Source: Natronorubrum sediminis
Lineage (GTDB): Archaea; Halobacteriota; Halobacteria; Halobacteriales; Natrialbaceae
DNA length: 64,000 bases
Direction: 5' to 3'
NCBI RefSeq assembly: GCF_900108095.1
Contig: NZ_FNWL01000001.1
Coordinates: 248,001 to 312,000 of the forward strand
A program made the translations under genes and the position numbers. Below, in pieces: positions 24,514 through 33,581 of the stretch; position 1 is the first letter of the stretch; the number at the start of each line of letters is the position of its first letter. The notes under the pieces were generated by a model, which saw nothing but the letters and a program-made list of their open reading frames with translations, was not told where the DNA came from and ran no database searches.

Positions 24514-25602
24514 CTACCGTACAGCGCGTCGGTACTGCACGGGCCAGCGCGAGGACGCATCCTCCTCGAGCGCACTGGCCGCGTGAACGCCGAAGTACGG
24601 GTCGCGAAGGAACTCCCGGCCGACGAGCACGAGGTCGGCACGGTCGTTTCGAATCAGCGCATCTGCCTGCTCCGGTTCAGTGACGCCGCCGACGGTACCG
24701 ACAGCGACGTCGGTCTCCGTACCGATCGTCTCGGCCAGTGGGACCTGGAAGTTCGGTCCGCCCGGCACCGCTTGCTCGGGGTGGAGTCCGCCCGAACTAA
24801 CGTCGACTAGATCGACGCCGAGCGCCTCGAGGTCGTCTGCGAGTCGAACGGATTGTTCAATATCCCACGACGGCTGGTTCTCGAGCCAGTCGGTGCCCGA
24901 GATTCTGACGAACACCGGCTTCTCCTCGGGCCAGACGTCGCGGACAGCCGAGACGACCTCGCGGAGGAGGCGCGTTCGGTTCTCGAAGCTTCCACCGTAG
25001 TCGTCCTCGCGTCGGTTCGTGACGGGTGAGAGAAACTCGTGGAGCAAGTAGCCGTGGGCCGCGTGGACTTCCGCGATTTCGAATCCGGCCTCGAGCGAGC
25101 GCTCGGCGGCGGCGCCGTAGGCGTCGATCACGTCCTGAATATCGTCGACCGTCGCCTTTCGAATCGCCGGCTTCTCTCCTTCGAACGGCGGGTACGCCTC
25201 AGGCGACGGTGAGAGGACCTCCCAGCCGCCGTCGTCGGGGTCGATCGGGACGTTGCCGTCCCACGGGCGACACTTGCTGGCCTTGTGGCCCGCGTGAGCG
25301 AGTTGAATCGCCGGGACCCCACCCTGTTCGCGGATGAACCGCGTGGTCTTCGCGAGGGAAGCGGCGTGCTCGTCGCTCCAGATGCCGAGGTCGCTCGGCG
25401 TGATTCGGCCTCTGGGTTCGACGGCCGTCGCCTCGGTCATGACGATACCGGCACCGCCGACGGCACGACTGCCAAGGTGGACGTGGTGCCACTCGGTTGG
25501 CATGCCGTCAGCCTCACAGGAGTACTGACACATCGGAGAGACAGCGATCCGATTCGGCACCTCGAGATCACGAATCGACAGCGGATCCACTAGCGTAGAC
25601 AT
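24514..25602 (-). CDS. NADH:flavin oxidoreductase (old yellow enzyme, YqjM-like)
   Basis: A 362-residue FMN-dependent ene-reductase in a TIM barrel. The N-terminus is LVDPLSIRDLEVPNRIAVSPMCQYSC, with the YqjM-type redox Cys. IQLAHAGHKASKC, the substrate-binding pair in VHAAHGYLLHEFLSPVTNRR (His-x-x-His), the FMN contact DVAVGTVGGV and LVLVGREFLRDPYF (Arg) follow. The length and Cys place it in the thermostable YqjM class, which reduces activated double bonds. Monocistronic, with its 5' end facing the BtpA gene; both may share the 156-base divergent spacer. Confidence 0.96.
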   Translation of the reverse strand: MSTLVDPLSIRDLEVPNRIAVSPMCQYSCEADGMPTEWHHVHLGSRAVGGAGIVMTEATAVEPRGRITPSDLGIWSDEHAASLAKTTRFIREQGGVPAIQLAHAGHKASKCRPWDGNVPIDPDDGGWEVLSPSPEAYPPFEGEKPAIRKATVDDIQDVIDAYGAAAERSLEAGFEIAEVHAAHGYLLHEFLSPVTNRREDDYGGSFENRTRLLREVVSAVRDVWPEEKPVFVRISGTDWLENQPSWDIEQSVRLADDLEALGVDLVDVSSGGLHPEQAVPGGPNFQVPLAETIGTETDVAVGTVGGVTEPEQADALIRNDRADLVLVGREFLRDPYFGVHAASALEEDASSRWPVQYRRAVR

Positions 25603-25758
25603 CGCCCGCCTCTTCTAACGGTGGAGAGAAAACGCCCTCGGACGAGGGCGTCCTTGCCGCCTCGACGACGAGCGAACCGGCCGACCACCGATCCGTCCCA
25701 CCGGAACGCGCCGACGGATTCCACACCGACTTTTCTCACTCGAGTCCACAGCCAAACT

Positions 25759-26625
25759 ATGCCGACACCGTTACTCGACAGGTTCGACGCCGAGACGCCC
25801 GTCGTCGGGATGGTCCACCTCTTGGCGCTTCCCGGCGCACCAGGGTTCGCGGGTTCCCGCGAGACCATTCGTGCCCGAGCGCTCGAGGACGCACGTCGAC
25901 TCGAGGCTGGCGGCGTCGACGGGATCATCGTCGAGAACTTCGGCGATGCACCGTTTTATCCCGAGGACGTTCCGAAGCACGTGGTCGCGGAGGTGAGCGC
26001 GATGGCGACCGAACTGACGACCGAACTCGACATTCCAGTCGGCGTGAACGTGCTCCGAAACGACGCGGACGCGGCGCTTTCAGTCGCTGCTGCCGCCGAG
26101 GCCGACTTCATCCGCGTGAACGTCCACGTGGGCGCGGCGGCGACCGATCAGGGGGTCCTCGAGGGACGAGCACACGACACGCTCAGGCTTCGCGACCGCA
26201 TCGACGCCGACGTCGCAATCCTCGCCGACGTACACGTCAAACACGCGTCGCCGGTCGGCGAACCCACAATCGAACGGACCGCACTCGAGACAGCGGAACG
26301 TGGTATGGCCGACGGCGTCGTCGTTTCCGGGGCTGGAACCGGCGTCGAAACGGCACTCGAGGACGTCGATCAGGTGGTGGAAACGCTTTCAGAGTCCGCA
26401 ACCGACGGCGACGCCGATTCCGACCCTCGAACGCCCGTCTTCGTCGGCAGCGGCGTGACCCCTGAAACCGTCGGCGACTGCCTCGAAGCCGGTGCGGACG
26501 GCGTCATCATCGGTACGGCACTCAAAGAGGGAGCAGAAACGACGAACCCCGTGTCTCGCGAGCGAGTCGAAACAGTCGTCGCTGCACGCGACGCTGCACT
26601 CGCTCAGGATTCGAACGATACATAG
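25759..26625 (+). CDS. BtpA/SgcQ-family TIM-barrel protein
   Basis: A 288-residue BtpA-family protein. It shows TPVVGMVHLLALPGAPGFAGS, GGVDGIIVENFGDAPFYPE, PVGVNVLRNDADAALSVA, ADFIRVNVHVGAAATDQGVLEGRA, and the phosphate-binding end TPVFVGSGVTPETVGDCLEAGADGVIIGTAL. BtpA in cyanobacteria stabilises photosystem I, while other members resemble triose- and nucleoside-type TIM barrels; in archaea the role is unproven. ATG 25759 matches the family N-terminus, giving the usual length. The 3' end is 23 bases from the end of the convergent permease gene. Confidence 0.93.
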   Translation: MPTPLLDRFDAETPVVGMVHLLALPGAPGFAGSRETIRARALEDARRLEAGGVDGIIVENFGDAPFYPEDVPKHVVAEVSAMATELTTELDIPVGVNVLRNDADAALSVAAAAEADFIRVNVHVGAAATDQGVLEGRAHDTLRLRDRIDADVAILADVHVKHASPVGEPTIERTALETAERGMADGVVVSGAGTGVETALEDVDQVVETLSESATDGDADSDPRTPVFVGSGVTPETVGDCLEAGADGVIIGTALKEGAETTNPVSRERVETVVAARDAALAQDSNDT

Positions 26626-26648
26626 GATTGCTCGAGGAGGGAGTCGAT

Positions 26649-27890
26649 TCAGCCAGCGAGCATCAACGGACCGATCAGGACGCCCATCAGGTGGACGCGA
26701 CGCGCCTGAAACCGAACCGGGACCATCCCGATGGCGGCCGCGACGAAGAAGACGACGATCCCGAAGAGACCCGCGAATAGAAACGAGAGCACACACAAGA
26801 GCCCGAGCACGACGACGGAGATTTTCCAGTAGGCCAGTTGGCCGACGAACTCGAGATAGACGTCTCCGACGACGATCACGAGCACGAAACCGATCACCCC
26901 AGCGAGGACGACTCCGACGAGCAAGATCGGGAGTTCGAGCGGCGCGTTCGCGTTCTCGAAGGCGACCATCACGCCCGTTCGCGGCTGGCCGATGGCGACC
27001 AGCGCGAACAGGGCGAAAATCGTGTTAGCGGTATCGACGCCGCTCGTCGCGACGATGTAGCCTCGGTCCCCGGAGCGGCCGGGAACGAATAGAAGGACGG
27101 CTACGGCGGCGATCGCCGCCGAAATTCCCGGAATGTAGCCGACAACGGCACCGGCGAGCGCGCCCGCGAGCGCAGTCACGGCGACGAGCCATCCCGGCAT
27201 GGCGATCGCTCGCTCGCGCTGTGGTGGAACGCCGCCACCACGGATCGCATCGATCAACACCGGTGCGCCGAAGAGGCCGGCGAAGATCGGGGCGAGCATG
27301 CCGCCACCCTCGAGTGGAGCGTCCGGCGAGAGGTCGAGCGTGTACAGTCCTAATACGGTCGCAAGGACGAACGAGAAGAGTGCACCCACTCGAGCGCGTC
27401 GCGTGAACTCCGAGGCGATCAGCGCGACGACGACCATCGCGAGTAAGAGGGGAAGGTTGTCACGAATCGTCGGATATGCGGCCGTTACGCCCCACGTGAT
27501 CGGCAGCGCCAGCGGAATCGCGGCCAGGACGGCGAGGATGCTCCCGAGTGCTGAGAGTCTGATCGCCTCGTATCCCCGTCCCTCCTGGACCATTCTGTGT
27601 GCCGGCAGCGTCGTTACGGCCATCTCCGCGTCGGGGACACCCAGTGCCATCGCGGGGACAGCATTGAGGAACGTGTGAACGACGCCCGCAGCGAGCATCG
27701 CACAGCCGACGAATAGCGGATCCCCGGGAACGGACGCCGCGACGCCGGCGAGCAAGAGGGCGAAATTGTTCGCGTGGAGCCCGGGAACGAGCCCGCTCAA
27801 ACTGCCCAGAAACGCACCCCCAAGCGTCCAGCCGAGTAACTGTAGCGTGAGCGTCGGATCGGCGACAAACTCGACCGGAGTAACGGCCAT
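26649..27890 (-). CDS. TctA-like (DUF112) tripartite tricarboxylate transporter permease
   Basis: A 413-residue integral membrane protein, ~10-12 helices, of the TctA/DUF112 family. The first motif GGAFLGSLSGLVPGLHANNFALLLAG and its repeat AVVGYIPGISAAIAAVAVLLFVPG carry the family Gly-Pro-Gly signatures, one in each half of the protein. TctA works with a periplasmic-type binding protein (TctC) and a small TctB; neither is next to this gene, so the partner or a binding-protein-independent role is unknown. The substrate is uncertain. Its start lies ~160 bases downstream of the L12 gene end on the same strand, with no operon implied. Confidence 0.9.
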   Translation of the reverse strand: MAVTPVEFVADPTLTLQLLGWTLGGAFLGSLSGLVPGLHANNFALLLAGVAASVPGDPLFVGCAMLAAGVVHTFLNAVPAMALGVPDAEMAVTTLPAHRMVQEGRGYEAIRLSALGSILAVLAAIPLALPITWGVTAAYPTIRDNLPLLLAMVVVALIASEFTRRARVGALFSFVLATVLGLYTLDLSPDAPLEGGGMLAPIFAGLFGAPVLIDAIRGGGVPPQRERAIAMPGWLVAVTALAGALAGAVVGYIPGISAAIAAVAVLLFVPGRSGDRGYIVATSGVDTANTIFALFALVAIGQPRTGVMVAFENANAPLELPILLVGVVLAGVIGFVLVIVVGDVYLEFVGQLAYWKISVVVLGLLCVLSFLFAGLFGIVVFFVAAAIGMVPVRFQARRVHLMGVLIGPLMLAG

Positions 27891-28050
27891 CGATGTCTCT
27901 GGCCGCGGCTTCGTTTATTAACCCTCGTCCGACTGCGTCACTCGAGCGCACGGAGAATCGATGGCGCTGACCGACGGCGTCGCCACTCGCCGGCGATCGT
28001 CATAAAAATTCGAGGTTGGTGTCGACGAAACGTCGCCGTCTCGAACCGAG

Positions 28051-28401
28051 TTAGCCGAAGAGTTCGCCGAGGCCCTCGCCGCCGGCCTCTTCGTCTTCGT
28101 CATCGTCGTCATCGTCGTCCGTCGTGTCCGGGACGTCACTCGTCTCTTCGACGTCTTCGTCGTCTCCGCCTGCTGCGGCACCGCCTGCTGCAGCGCCACC
28201 CGCTGCGGCACCGCCTGCGGGAACGGCAGCAGCCTCGGAGACTGCATCGTCGATGTCGACGTCCTCGAGTGCAGCGACGAGCGCCTTGACTCGGGATTCT
28301 TCGACGTCGACGCCGGCAGCGTCGAGTACGTTCGTCAGGTTGTCTTCGTTGAGCTCTTCGTCAGTTTCGTTCAGGATGAGTGCAGCGTAAACGTATTCCA
28401 T
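28051..28401 (-). CDS. rpl12: Ribosomal protein L12 (P1), stalk
   Basis: Acidic stalk protein of the large subunit that recruits translation GTPases. The 116 residues have the helical dimer domain [31 protein letters not shown], a hinge of GGAAAGGAAAGG repeats, and a charged tail ending in the GTPase-binding motif EGLGELFG. It is the last gene of the L1-L10-L12 unit; 18 bases separate it from the L10 stop, with GGAGG on the minus strand as a Shine-Dalgarno. The Gly/Ala/Asp hinge is halophilic and family-typical. Confidence 0.97.
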   Translation of the reverse strand: MEYVYAALILNETDEELNEDNLTNVLDAAGVDVEESRVKALVAALEDVDIDDAVSEAAAVPAGGAAAGGAAAGGAAAGGDDEDVEETSDVPDTTDDDDDDDEDEEAGGEGLGELFG

Positions 28402-28419
28402 TGTTGTGTCCTCCAGTTG

Positions 28420-29472
28420 TTATCCAAACATTGCGCCGAGTCCTTCGCCGCCACTTGCGTCATCGTCGTCATCGTCATCGTCGTCTTCGTCGGCGTCGGC
28501 GTCGGCGTTGGATTCAGCGTCGTCTGGTTCGTCTGTCGATTCGTCCTCGCCCTCGTCCGATGCCGTCTCGGCAGCGGGTGCCTCGACGCCCTGTAGTTCC
28601 TCAGGCAGGGCGTCCTCGTCGTCGATCTGGGCCGCGAGCGCACGCAGTTGTGCGTCGGCCTTGGAGACGAGGTCGGGCATCAGGTCTTCGTCCTCGATGG
28701 CGGCCTGCAGGCCGAGGCTCTTGGCCTCGCCCGTCGCCTTGGCGATGAGCGTTGGCGCGGTCGCTTCGGTCGGGTAGCTCGCGTTGACCGAGAGGTTGCG
28801 AGCGCGAGCGGCAGCCGTCGCCACGTCGCTCTCGTAGGCCTCGACGTCGATGTCGAGGTCCTCGGGGTCGAACTGAACGCCCTCGGCGACGACCGATCGC
28901 AGGTCGAGCCCGACTTCCTTGGGCTCGATACCGAGTTCGTTGAGAACGTTCGAAAGGTCCGCGGAGACTTCCTCGCCGGCCTCTAAGACCGTGGAGTCTT
29001 CCATGACCTGAATCGAGCCGTCCTCGATGCGCGCGTTCGCACCGATGCTCTGCAGTTCGCCGACGAACGGCCCCGGGTCGACACCGGTGTCACCCTCTGG
29101 GATGACGATGTCGTTCGGGGCGACTTCGCCCTCGTTGATCGGAGCGGGCGTCTTCGACGCCTCGAGTTCCTTGTAGAGGGTGAATGGGTTGTCGTTCGTT
29201 CCGACCAGGCCGACCTGACCTTCGACCTCACCGACGAGGTCGCCGAGGCCAGTGCTTTCGAGCGCACGGACTTGCAGGGTGTTACGGCTCACACGGAGTT
29301 CGGCGGTGCCGTAAAGACCGCGTCGCATGTCCTGAAGCTGTTTGCTCGGAATGCCAGCAATACCGACGACGCCGACGCTCTCGTAGCTCTCGATGAGTTC
29401 CTCGAGTTCGTCGACTTCTTCTTGCTTCCACTGGGGAAGGTTCTCGGTTTTGCGGTCTGCCTGTGCGCTCAT
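28420..29472 (-). CDS. rpl10: Ribosomal protein L10 (P0), stalk base
   Basis: 350 residues. Binds 23S rRNA and carries the L12 dimers. It begins [20 protein letters not shown], continues with the RNA-binding domain ([22 protein letters not shown]...[15 protein letters not shown]) and the insertion domain [20 protein letters not shown]. The C-terminal helical spine, to which L12 dimers bind, is followed by an acidic disordered tail ([21 protein letters not shown]) whose final residues mimic the L12 tail. The ATG lies one base after the L1 stop, so the two are translationally coupled. Confidence 0.97.
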   Translation of the reverse strand: MSAQADRKTENLPQWKQEEVDELEELIESYESVGVVGIAGIPSKQLQDMRRGLYGTAELRVSRNTLQVRALESTGLGDLVGEVEGQVGLVGTNDNPFTLYKELEASKTPAPINEGEVAPNDIVIPEGDTGVDPGPFVGELQSIGANARIEDGSIQVMEDSTVLEAGEEVSADLSNVLNELGIEPKEVGLDLRSVVAEGVQFDPEDLDIDVEAYESDVATAAARARNLSVNASYPTEATAPTLIAKATGEAKSLGLQAAIEDEDLMPDLVSKADAQLRALAAQIDDEDALPEELQGVEAPAAETASDEGEDESTDEPDDAESNADADADEDDDDDDDDDASGGEGLGAMFG

Positions 29473-29473
29473 G

Positions 29474-30106
29474 TTAGGCCACCTCCACAGACGGGCCCAT
29501 GGTCGTCTTTACGAAGACGCCATCGATGTTTTGTGGGCCCTTCTCGAGGTCGGCGTGCAGACGTCGCAGGATGACGTCGATGTTGTCTGCAATTCCTTCA
29601 GCATCCATATCTTCGGCACCGACGAGCGTGTGGAACGTTCGTCGGTCGCCGGAGCGAAGTTGCACGGTATTCTTGAGTCTGTTGACGGTCTCGACGACGT
29701 CGTCGTCGGGAGCGAGCGGGTCCGGCATCTTTCCGCGGGGACCGAGGATGGTACCCAGGTGCCGGGCGATATCTTGCATCATCGCCTCTTCGGCGATGAA
29801 GAAGTCCGTCTCGTCCGCCATATCTTTGGCTTCGTCGTCGTCCAGATCGGCCACGTCGTCACCCGAGAGAACCTCGTCCGCCGCCTCTTCGGCGCGGACT
29901 GCGGTTTCTCCCTCGGCGATGACGGCGATAATCGTTTCCTGGCCGGTTCCGGACGGCAGGACGATAGACTCGTCAACACGATTCGACGGTTCGTTGAGGT
30001 CGAGGTCGCGCAGATTGATCGCGAGGTCTACCGTTTCGGTAAAGTTCCGTTCCGGTGAGTCCTCGAGTGCGCGAGCGACTGCTGTTTCAATATCCGAATC
30101 TGCCAT
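29474..30106 (-). CDS. rpl1: Ribosomal protein L1
   Basis: 210 residues; binds 23S rRNA at the mobile L1 stalk and, in archaea, its own mRNA leader as a translational repressor. It has the two-domain L1 pattern: [77 protein letters not shown] (the conserved GPRGKMP), and [14 protein letters not shown] at the end. GGAGGTG (30111-30117, minus strand) is a strong Shine-Dalgarno in front of the ATG, unusual among the mostly leaderless genes here. The leader holds two hairpins (see 30107-30198). First gene of the stalk operon. Confidence 0.97.
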   Translation of the reverse strand: MADSDIETAVARALEDSPERNFTETVDLAINLRDLDLNEPSNRVDESIVLPSGTGQETIIAVIAEGETAVRAEEAADEVLSGDDVADLDDDEAKDMADETDFFIAEEAMMQDIARHLGTILGPRGKMPDPLAPDDDVVETVNRLKNTVQLRSGDRRTFHTLVGAEDMDAEGIADNIDVILRRLHADLEKGPQNIDGVFVKTTMGPSVEVA

Positions 30107-30198
30107 CGTTCACCTCCGTAGTACGCAGGAGTGCTCCTACGGGTCAGTGAAACAGGCTACGCCTGTCTCCCTTGAACGAAATGCCATCTCGAACTTAA
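30107..30198 (-). promoter_or_regulatory. Promoter and structured leader of the L1-L10-L12 operon
   Basis: On the minus strand a TATA-like TTTAAGTTC lies near 30190-30198, giving a leader of ~65-75 bases. The leader contains a perfect hairpin (arms ACAGGC and GCCTGT, 30152-30166), a second (AGGAG and CTCCT, 30127-30138) and the Shine-Dalgarno GGAGG at 30112. Halobacterium L1 operons are known to have a leader of about this size with an L1-binding site, so autoregulation by L1 is the inferred function; the actual L1 contact bases are not proven here. Confidence 0.6.
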
Positions 30199-30404
30199 AC
30201 CCGTCGAAGCGCGTTCCCCGACAGCCCTCGAGCACTATCACGTTTTCACACACCTCTCGAAAGTAACCCTCGAAATCAGCTCTGTACCCAACGTGATCCA
30301 CACTGTGGACGACCATCGTCGGCTTCAACGACCGAATATCTCAATTTCGATGAAAGTAATCTAAAAGCGAAGTTCTATTAGATGTGAATGTATATACCAC
30401 GTTC

Positions 30405-31010
30405 ATGCGGCCAGTAGATTCATATAACATCGATGGGGCAGCACTTGAGTCAATCGGCCAACCAGCCGTGATTACCGGCGGACTCGAGGCGTATTTGGCA
30501 CTGGAGGCGCTCGAGCGCGCCGGAGTTCAGTTCGGACTCACGCTCGTCGTTGCGATGGTCGTACTCGGGTTGGTGCAGGGATTCGGACCCGAAACGGTAA
30601 CCAAATCGCGAAAGAGTCCCGTCATTTCGATCTGTATCGGGACACCGGCGTTACTCGTTCTCGTCGGACTCGTCACCGGCGGTTACATGATCGTCGGCAC
30701 GACGCTCGGTTCGTTCTTCGGCTTACTGATGGTGACACTGGGGATGACCGTTATCCCGATCTTGACCGTTCTCGGATTCGTGGCAATCGGCCAGTCGATC
30801 GCCTCACGACTGGGACGAAACCAGTTGTGGGCCGGCGTGTTCGTCGGGAGTCTCCTCAGCGGCGTGGTGGGCCTTTCCCTCGTAACGACGCTGCTCGCCG
30901 CACTCTTCGCCGGGACGCTCGGGATCGGTGCCGGTGTTCGCGTGATGCGCAGCACCGGTGGTTCGACGAGTCCGAGCGAACGGACGGTTCCGCCCGCGAA
31001 CAAAATGTAA
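30405..31010 (+). CDS. Multi-pass membrane protein (201 aa), function unknown
   Basis: Four likely hydrophobic segments: GVQFGLTLVVAMVVLGLVQG, ICIGTPALLVLVGLVTGGYM, LGSFFGLLMVTLGMTVIPIL/TVLGFVAIGQ and WAGVFVGSLLSGVVGLSL with LVTTLLAALFAGTLGIGAGV, ending in a short polar tail. This pattern (small Gly/Leu-rich helices) resembles the C-terminal membrane part of haloarchaeal bactofilin-like proteins, but no bactofilin domain is attached. Start is uncertain: ATG 30405 has a TATA-like TTCTATTAG ~28 bases upstream; a GTG at 30384 is also in frame. Divergent from rpl1. Confidence 0.78.
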   Translation: MRPVDSYNIDGAALESIGQPAVITGGLEAYLALEALERAGVQFGLTLVVAMVVLGLVQGFGPETVTKSRKSPVISICIGTPALLVLVGLVTGGYMIVGTTLGSFFGLLMVTLGMTVIPILTVLGFVAIGQSIASRLGRNQLWAGVFVGSLLSGVVGLSLVTTLLAALFAGTLGIGAGVRVMRSTGGSTSPSERTVPPANKM

Positions 31011-31070
31011 GCACCCGCTACTCGAGTAACCCGTCGGAAGCTGTTTTTGAGTCGCCATCGAGACCACCGT

Positions 31071-31439
31071 ATGACCGCTGCGAACCGAGTCGCGTCCGCC
31101 TCACTCACGCCCCTCCACTTGGCGGCGATCGGACTCGCGCTCGTCACCGGGCTCGTTCACCTGATTCTGGGACTCGAGTTCCTCCCTCACTGGATGGGAC
31201 TCGCCTTCCTGTTCGCGACTGCAGGCTTCCTGCTGGGGATCGGACTCGTCGTCGCTGACTACCGGCGACCGACGGTCTATCTCCTCGGAATTCCGTTCAC
31301 GGGCGTACAGATCGTGCTCTGGTACGTCCTGAACGAACCGGCGACCGTCGCCGATCTCTCGAGTGCAGAGCTGATCGACAAACTCGCACAGATCCTGCTC
31401 ATCGTCGCGCTGGTACTCCTCTATCGGCGAGAGCGATGA
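31071..31439 (+). CDS. Small membrane protein, four helices (122 aa)
   Basis: An integral membrane protein of unknown function. Predicted segments are LHLAAIGLALVTGLVHLILG, GLAFLFATAGFLLGIGLVV, VYLLGIPFTGVQIVLWYVL and LAQILLIVALVLLYRRE, with a positive C-terminus. Its stop codon overlaps the ATG of the CDP-alcohol phosphatidyltransferase gene (ATGA), so the two are translated together and may form a membrane complex. The ATG at 31071 is preferred to a TTG upstream. Haloarchaea carry many such four-helix proteins; I do not recognise a named family. Confidence 0.82.
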   Translation: MTAANRVASASLTPLHLAAIGLALVTGLVHLILGLEFLPHWMGLAFLFATAGFLLGIGLVVADYRRPTVYLLGIPFTGVQIVLWYVLNEPATVADLSSAELIDKLAQILLIVALVLLYRRER

Positions 31440-32239
31440 CCGACGAAACGCGCGTTGGGCGCTCACGAGCCAGTTCCCCCTGTTGGATCACTATGAGTGC
31501 GGGACACGTCGCGATGGTGGTCGGAACGCTTCTCGCTCTCGAGTTGGTCTGGCCCGCTGGCCCGTCGCGTGCGTTTCTCGGCACGGTCGCGCTCGTCGTC
31601 GTTCTCGAGTTGGTCCTCGTATGGATCCTCTTCGATGAAGGGGGGTCGATATCGGCGAAACCAGCTCAGTCACCACGAGATGCGACGGGGCAGTCGGTTA
31701 CACTCGCGACGTGGGTGACCATCGCCCGCGCTGGGGCGGTTGTGGTCCTCGCCGGATTCGTCGCGACTGGACTCCCAACGGAGTCGGGGATCGGTCCCTG
31801 GGCCCCGGCCGCGTTGTTCGCGGTCGCGATGGTCTTCGACGCCGTCGACGGTGCGGTCGCCCGACGAACGAACAGCGAGACGGCGTTCGGCTCGCGACTC
31901 GACGTCGAAGTGGACGCGCTGGCAATTCTCGTGGGCTCCGTCGTGGCCATCGCTGCCGGGACGCTCCCGCTCGTCTTCGTCGCCGTTGCCGTCGCCCGGT
32001 ACCTGTTCGTCGCCGGCCGACGGTGGCGAACGTGGCGCGGGCGGGGCGTGTCGACACTCCCGCCGAATCGGCTCCGTCGGCCACTCGGCGGCCTCGCCAT
32101 GGTCGCCGTGTTGCTCGCTTTGACACCGGTTCCCGGCCCGGCCGTTTCGTACTGGCTCGGTTTGCTCGTCGCCGTTCCCGTTCTCGCGAACTTCTGTTGG
32201 GATTGGCTCGCGGTTTCCGGCCGTCTCGAGCGAGGGTGA
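31436..32239 (+). CDS. CDP-alcohol phosphatidyltransferase family protein
   Basis: A 267-residue membrane enzyme that transfers a phospho-lipid group from a CDP-linked lipid to an alcohol, or the reverse. The catalytic signature is complete: DAVDGAVARRTNSETAFG then SRLDVEVDA, matching D-x2-D-G-x2-A-R-x8-G-x3-D-x3-D. Six or so hydrophobic segments surround it. In archaea such enzymes make archaetidyl-linked lipids (glycerol, inositol or serine type); the acceptor is unknown. The ATG overlaps the previous gene's stop. A 243-base gap follows before the MDR gene, so it is probably not part of the PTPS cluster. Confidence 0.92.
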   Translation: MTDETRVGRSRASSPCWITMSAGHVAMVVGTLLALELVWPAGPSRAFLGTVALVVVLELVLVWILFDEGGSISAKPAQSPRDATGQSVTLATWVTIARAGAVVVLAGFVATGLPTESGIGPWAPAALFAVAMVFDAVDGAVARRTNSETAFGSRLDVEVDALAILVGSVVAIAAGTLPLVFVAVAVARYLFVAGRRWRTWRGRGVSTLPPNRLRRPLGGLAMVAVLLALTPVPGPAVSYWLGLLVAVPVLANFCWDWLAVSGRLERG

Positions 32240-32482
32240 ATCACCAAACATAACCGCCACCTACGGGTCGGAAACGCTCGTCTACACCGACCGGTCGTCG
32301 GCGCGCGACAACCGGAAGCACCGTATGGCCACCGTACCGACGCCGTTGAAACCCGTACTGACGCCGTTCGCACAAACGACCAAGTGGGGTGACGTGGAAG
32401 ACGGCCCAGCGTGACCGACTCTGACGCCGAGGACACCCCGTCGTCGGCCGGTGGTCCTCCACGATCCAATCGGCGAGCGACG

Positions 32483-33508
32483 ATGCGATCTTCGAGCGAC
32501 GCTCACGGCCTGGTTTTTACGGGTCCGAAGAGCGTCGCCGTCGAATCGAACTCGATCCCGGAACCGGGATCTACTGACGTACTCGTTCGGACGAGAACGT
32601 CGGCGATCAGCGCCGGTACGGAGGGGCTGATTTTCCGGGGGGACGCCCCGACGAACCTCGCGGCCGACGACGAACTCGAGGCCCTCGAGGGGGATCTCTC
32701 CTTTCCACTTCGGTACGGCTACGCCGCGGTCGGCGAAGTCGTCGCTGTCGGCGACGATGTGGCCGAAAAGTGGCTCGATCGAACCGTCTTCGCGTACAAC
32801 GCCCACGAGAGTCACTTTCTCGCCGAGCCTAGCGACCTCTTTCCCGTCCCCGACAGAATCTCGCCGCGCGAAGCAGCCCTCTTCGCGAACCTCGAGACCG
32901 CGATCACGCTCCTACTGGACGGTGAACCTCGGCTCGGCGAGCACGTCGCCGTCTTCGGACAGGGAACCGTCGGCTTGTTGACGACGGCGCTGCTCGCCCA
33001 CGCGCCACTCGAGACGCTGCTTACGTTCGAACCGCACGCGAAGCGCCGTCGCCACTCCGAACGCCTCGGTGCGGATCAGTCGTTCGACCCGACCGATCGG
33101 GAGTTCCCCGACATCGTTCGAGCAGTCACTGACGCGCGGACGGACCTGACGTACGAACTCTCTGGGAACCCCGCGGCCCTGAACGACGCCATCGCGTCGA
33201 CGGGCTTCGACGGCCGCGTGCTCGTCGGTTCGTGGTACGGCACGAAGCCAGCTAGCCTCGATCTCGGCGGTCGATTTCACCGCGACCGAATCGACATCCG
33301 AAGTTCGCAGGTGAGTACGATCGATCCGCGCCTCTCGGGGCGGTGGTCTCGCGAACGCCGTCACGACCTCACCTGGCAGTGGCTCGAGCGACTCGAGGTC
33401 ACACCGCTCGTCACGCACGAAATCCCACTCGAGGACGCCGCGACGGCCTACGAGCTACTCGAAGAGCGACCTGACGAGGCCATCCAGATCCTGTTGACCT
33501 ACGACTGA
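32483..33508 (+). CDS. MDR-superfamily dehydrogenase lacking the catalytic zinc Cys
   Basis: A 341-residue medium-chain dehydrogenase-like protein. The N-terminal part has VLVRTRTSAISAGTEGLIFRGDAP, where the usual zinc-binding Cys is Ala (ISAGTE, as in BchC-type enzymes). The cofactor loop is VAVFGQGTVGLLTTALLA, and LVGSWYGTKPASLDLGG and FHRDRIDIRSSQVSTIDPR follow. It therefore probably uses NAD(P) without a catalytic zinc. First gene of a tight plus-strand cluster with the PTPS-like protein (73 bases on), a glycosyltransferase and a methyltransferase. ATG 32483 gives the normal family start; a GTG at 32411 would add 24 Arg/Ser-rich residues. Confidence 0.9.
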   Translation: MRSSSDAHGLVFTGPKSVAVESNSIPEPGSTDVLVRTRTSAISAGTEGLIFRGDAPTNLAADDELEALEGDLSFPLRYGYAAVGEVVAVGDDVAEKWLDRTVFAYNAHESHFLAEPSDLFPVPDRISPREAALFANLETAITLLLDGEPRLGEHVAVFGQGTVGLLTTALLAHAPLETLLTFEPHAKRRRHSERLGADQSFDPTDREFPDIVRAVTDARTDLTYELSGNPAALNDAIASTGFDGRVLVGSWYGTKPASLDLGGRFHRDRIDIRSSQVSTIDPRLSGRWSRERRHDLTWQWLERLEVTPLVTHEIPLEDAATAYELLEERPDEAIQILLTYD

Positions 33509-33581
33509 GCGTCGTTTGTCTCTCCTTCATCCGCTGCGAGTAGCCCCGGTCGTTTTGCCGGATGCTGGCGTACGACTGAGT

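Noticed and set aside
31436..32239. CDP-alcohol phosphatidyltransferase as part of the PTPS cluster
   Set aside because: A 243-base gap separates it from the MDR gene, and it is translationally coupled to the membrane protein upstream instead.
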